15,429 bases of DNA. It comes from Monoglobus sp964617455. Lineage in GTDB: Bacteria > Bacillota > Clostridia > Monoglobales > Monoglobaceae. The notes below the pieces were generated by a model. It ran no database searches and was not told where the DNA came from. It worked only from the letters and a program-made list of their open reading frames with translations. The position numbers and the translations under genes are program-made. Positions 15,290 through 15,429 of this stretch are shown here, piece after piece (position 1 is the first letter of the stretch; the number at the start of each line of letters is the position of its first letter). The DNA is taken from contig CAZTYF010000027.1 in assembly GCA_964617455.1 (NCBI GenBank), positions 1-15,429 on the forward strand, given 5' to 3'.

Positions 15290-15297
15290 ACCTCCCC
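15201..15297. repeat. 24-bp tandem repeat array (three copies plus a decayed fourth)
   Basis: Copies at 15201-15224, 15225-15248 and 15249-15272 differ only at a few bases. Each contains GGAACTTT, then GGTGTATACCCC and two variable bases, and the next GGG follows. A fourth copy from 15273 keeps GGGAACTTTT and then diverges. Each unit has a GTATAC palindrome core, and each junction forms a CCCC-GGG palindrome. Iteron-like protein-binding sites or terminal repeats of a mobile element are possible; neither is shown. Confidence 0.85.
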
Positions 15298-15346
15298 TTC
15301 GGTTTGGTTTTAAATCGGACTATGCAATCCCGGTTAACTTTTCCCA

Positions 15347-15413
15347 CAAAGACATTATAAAATTAAGACTAACCCTCTCTCTTATTCTTTTATTTATTAT
15401 ATTATCTATTCTG
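15347..15413. repeat. Imperfect direct repeat, copy B
   Basis: Partner of 15131-15199 in the same orientation, with two short gaps in the alignment. It is followed within a few bases by the palindrome at the window edge. Confidence 0.75.
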
Positions 15414-15415
15414 TA

Positions 15416-15429
15416 CGACAATTTTGTCG
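15416..15429. repeat. Palindrome at the window edge
   Basis: CGACAA (15416-15421) and TTGTCG (15424-15429) form a perfect inverted repeat with a 2-base centre. It is cut by the window end, so longer arms are possible. Confidence 0.4.

Noticed and set aside
15201..15297. CRISPR array
   Set aside because: The 24-bp units are directly adjacent with no spacers, so this is a simple tandem repeat.

Overview
The window looks like chromosomal DNA of a strictly anaerobic, Gram-positive-type Firmicute of the class Clostridia. The evidence is a trimeric NAD-linked [FeFe] hydrogenase, S-layer-homology (SLH) surface proteins, strong AGGAGG-type ribosome sites, TTG/GTG starts, and a large secreted pectate lyase with a Pro-Thr-Glu linker. 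A pectin-degrading gut clostridium (Monoglobus-like) would fit, but that placement is inference.

Left part (1-4914): the C-terminal end of an SLH protein and its terminator come first. A 370-base leader follows, with at least two promoters and a long nested hairpin plus T-tract starting at the predicted +1 of the first promoter (candidate small RNA or attenuator). Then comes the tight operon hydC-hydB-hydA (613-4775). HydC (NuoE-like) and HydB (NuoF-like, with FMN/NADH site and many Fe-S clusters) pass electrons between NAD(H), probably ferredoxin, and the H-cluster of HydA. HydA carries Ser where the usual proton-relay Cys of the TSCCPxW motif sits.

Middle (4853-7661): on the minus strand lies a decayed C-terminal Fe-S piece of an aldo/keto reductase, directly behind a small membrane-protein gene. 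That gene is divergent from an AzgA-type purine permease (NCS2 family), and the two promoters share their -35 region. A DUF3783 protein follows the permease, and a strong terminator separates it from the convergent genes beyond.

Right-middle, minus strand (7664-10767): secG with a long acidic Ala/Glu-rich tail, then its terminator, then a GT2 polyprenyl-phosphate-type glycosyltransferase tightly followed by an SLH protein. The latter ends in an M15-type peptidase fold that has lost key metal and catalytic residues. All three are cell-envelope or export genes.

Right (11064-15113): its own promoter drives a 1307-residue secreted multidomain PL1 pectate lyase, followed by a terminator. The last 300 bases (15121-15429) have no convincing gene. 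They hold a 24-bp tandem repeat (three full copies and a decayed one) between two imperfect direct repeats of about 68 bp, with a palindrome at the window edge. This is the least explained stretch.
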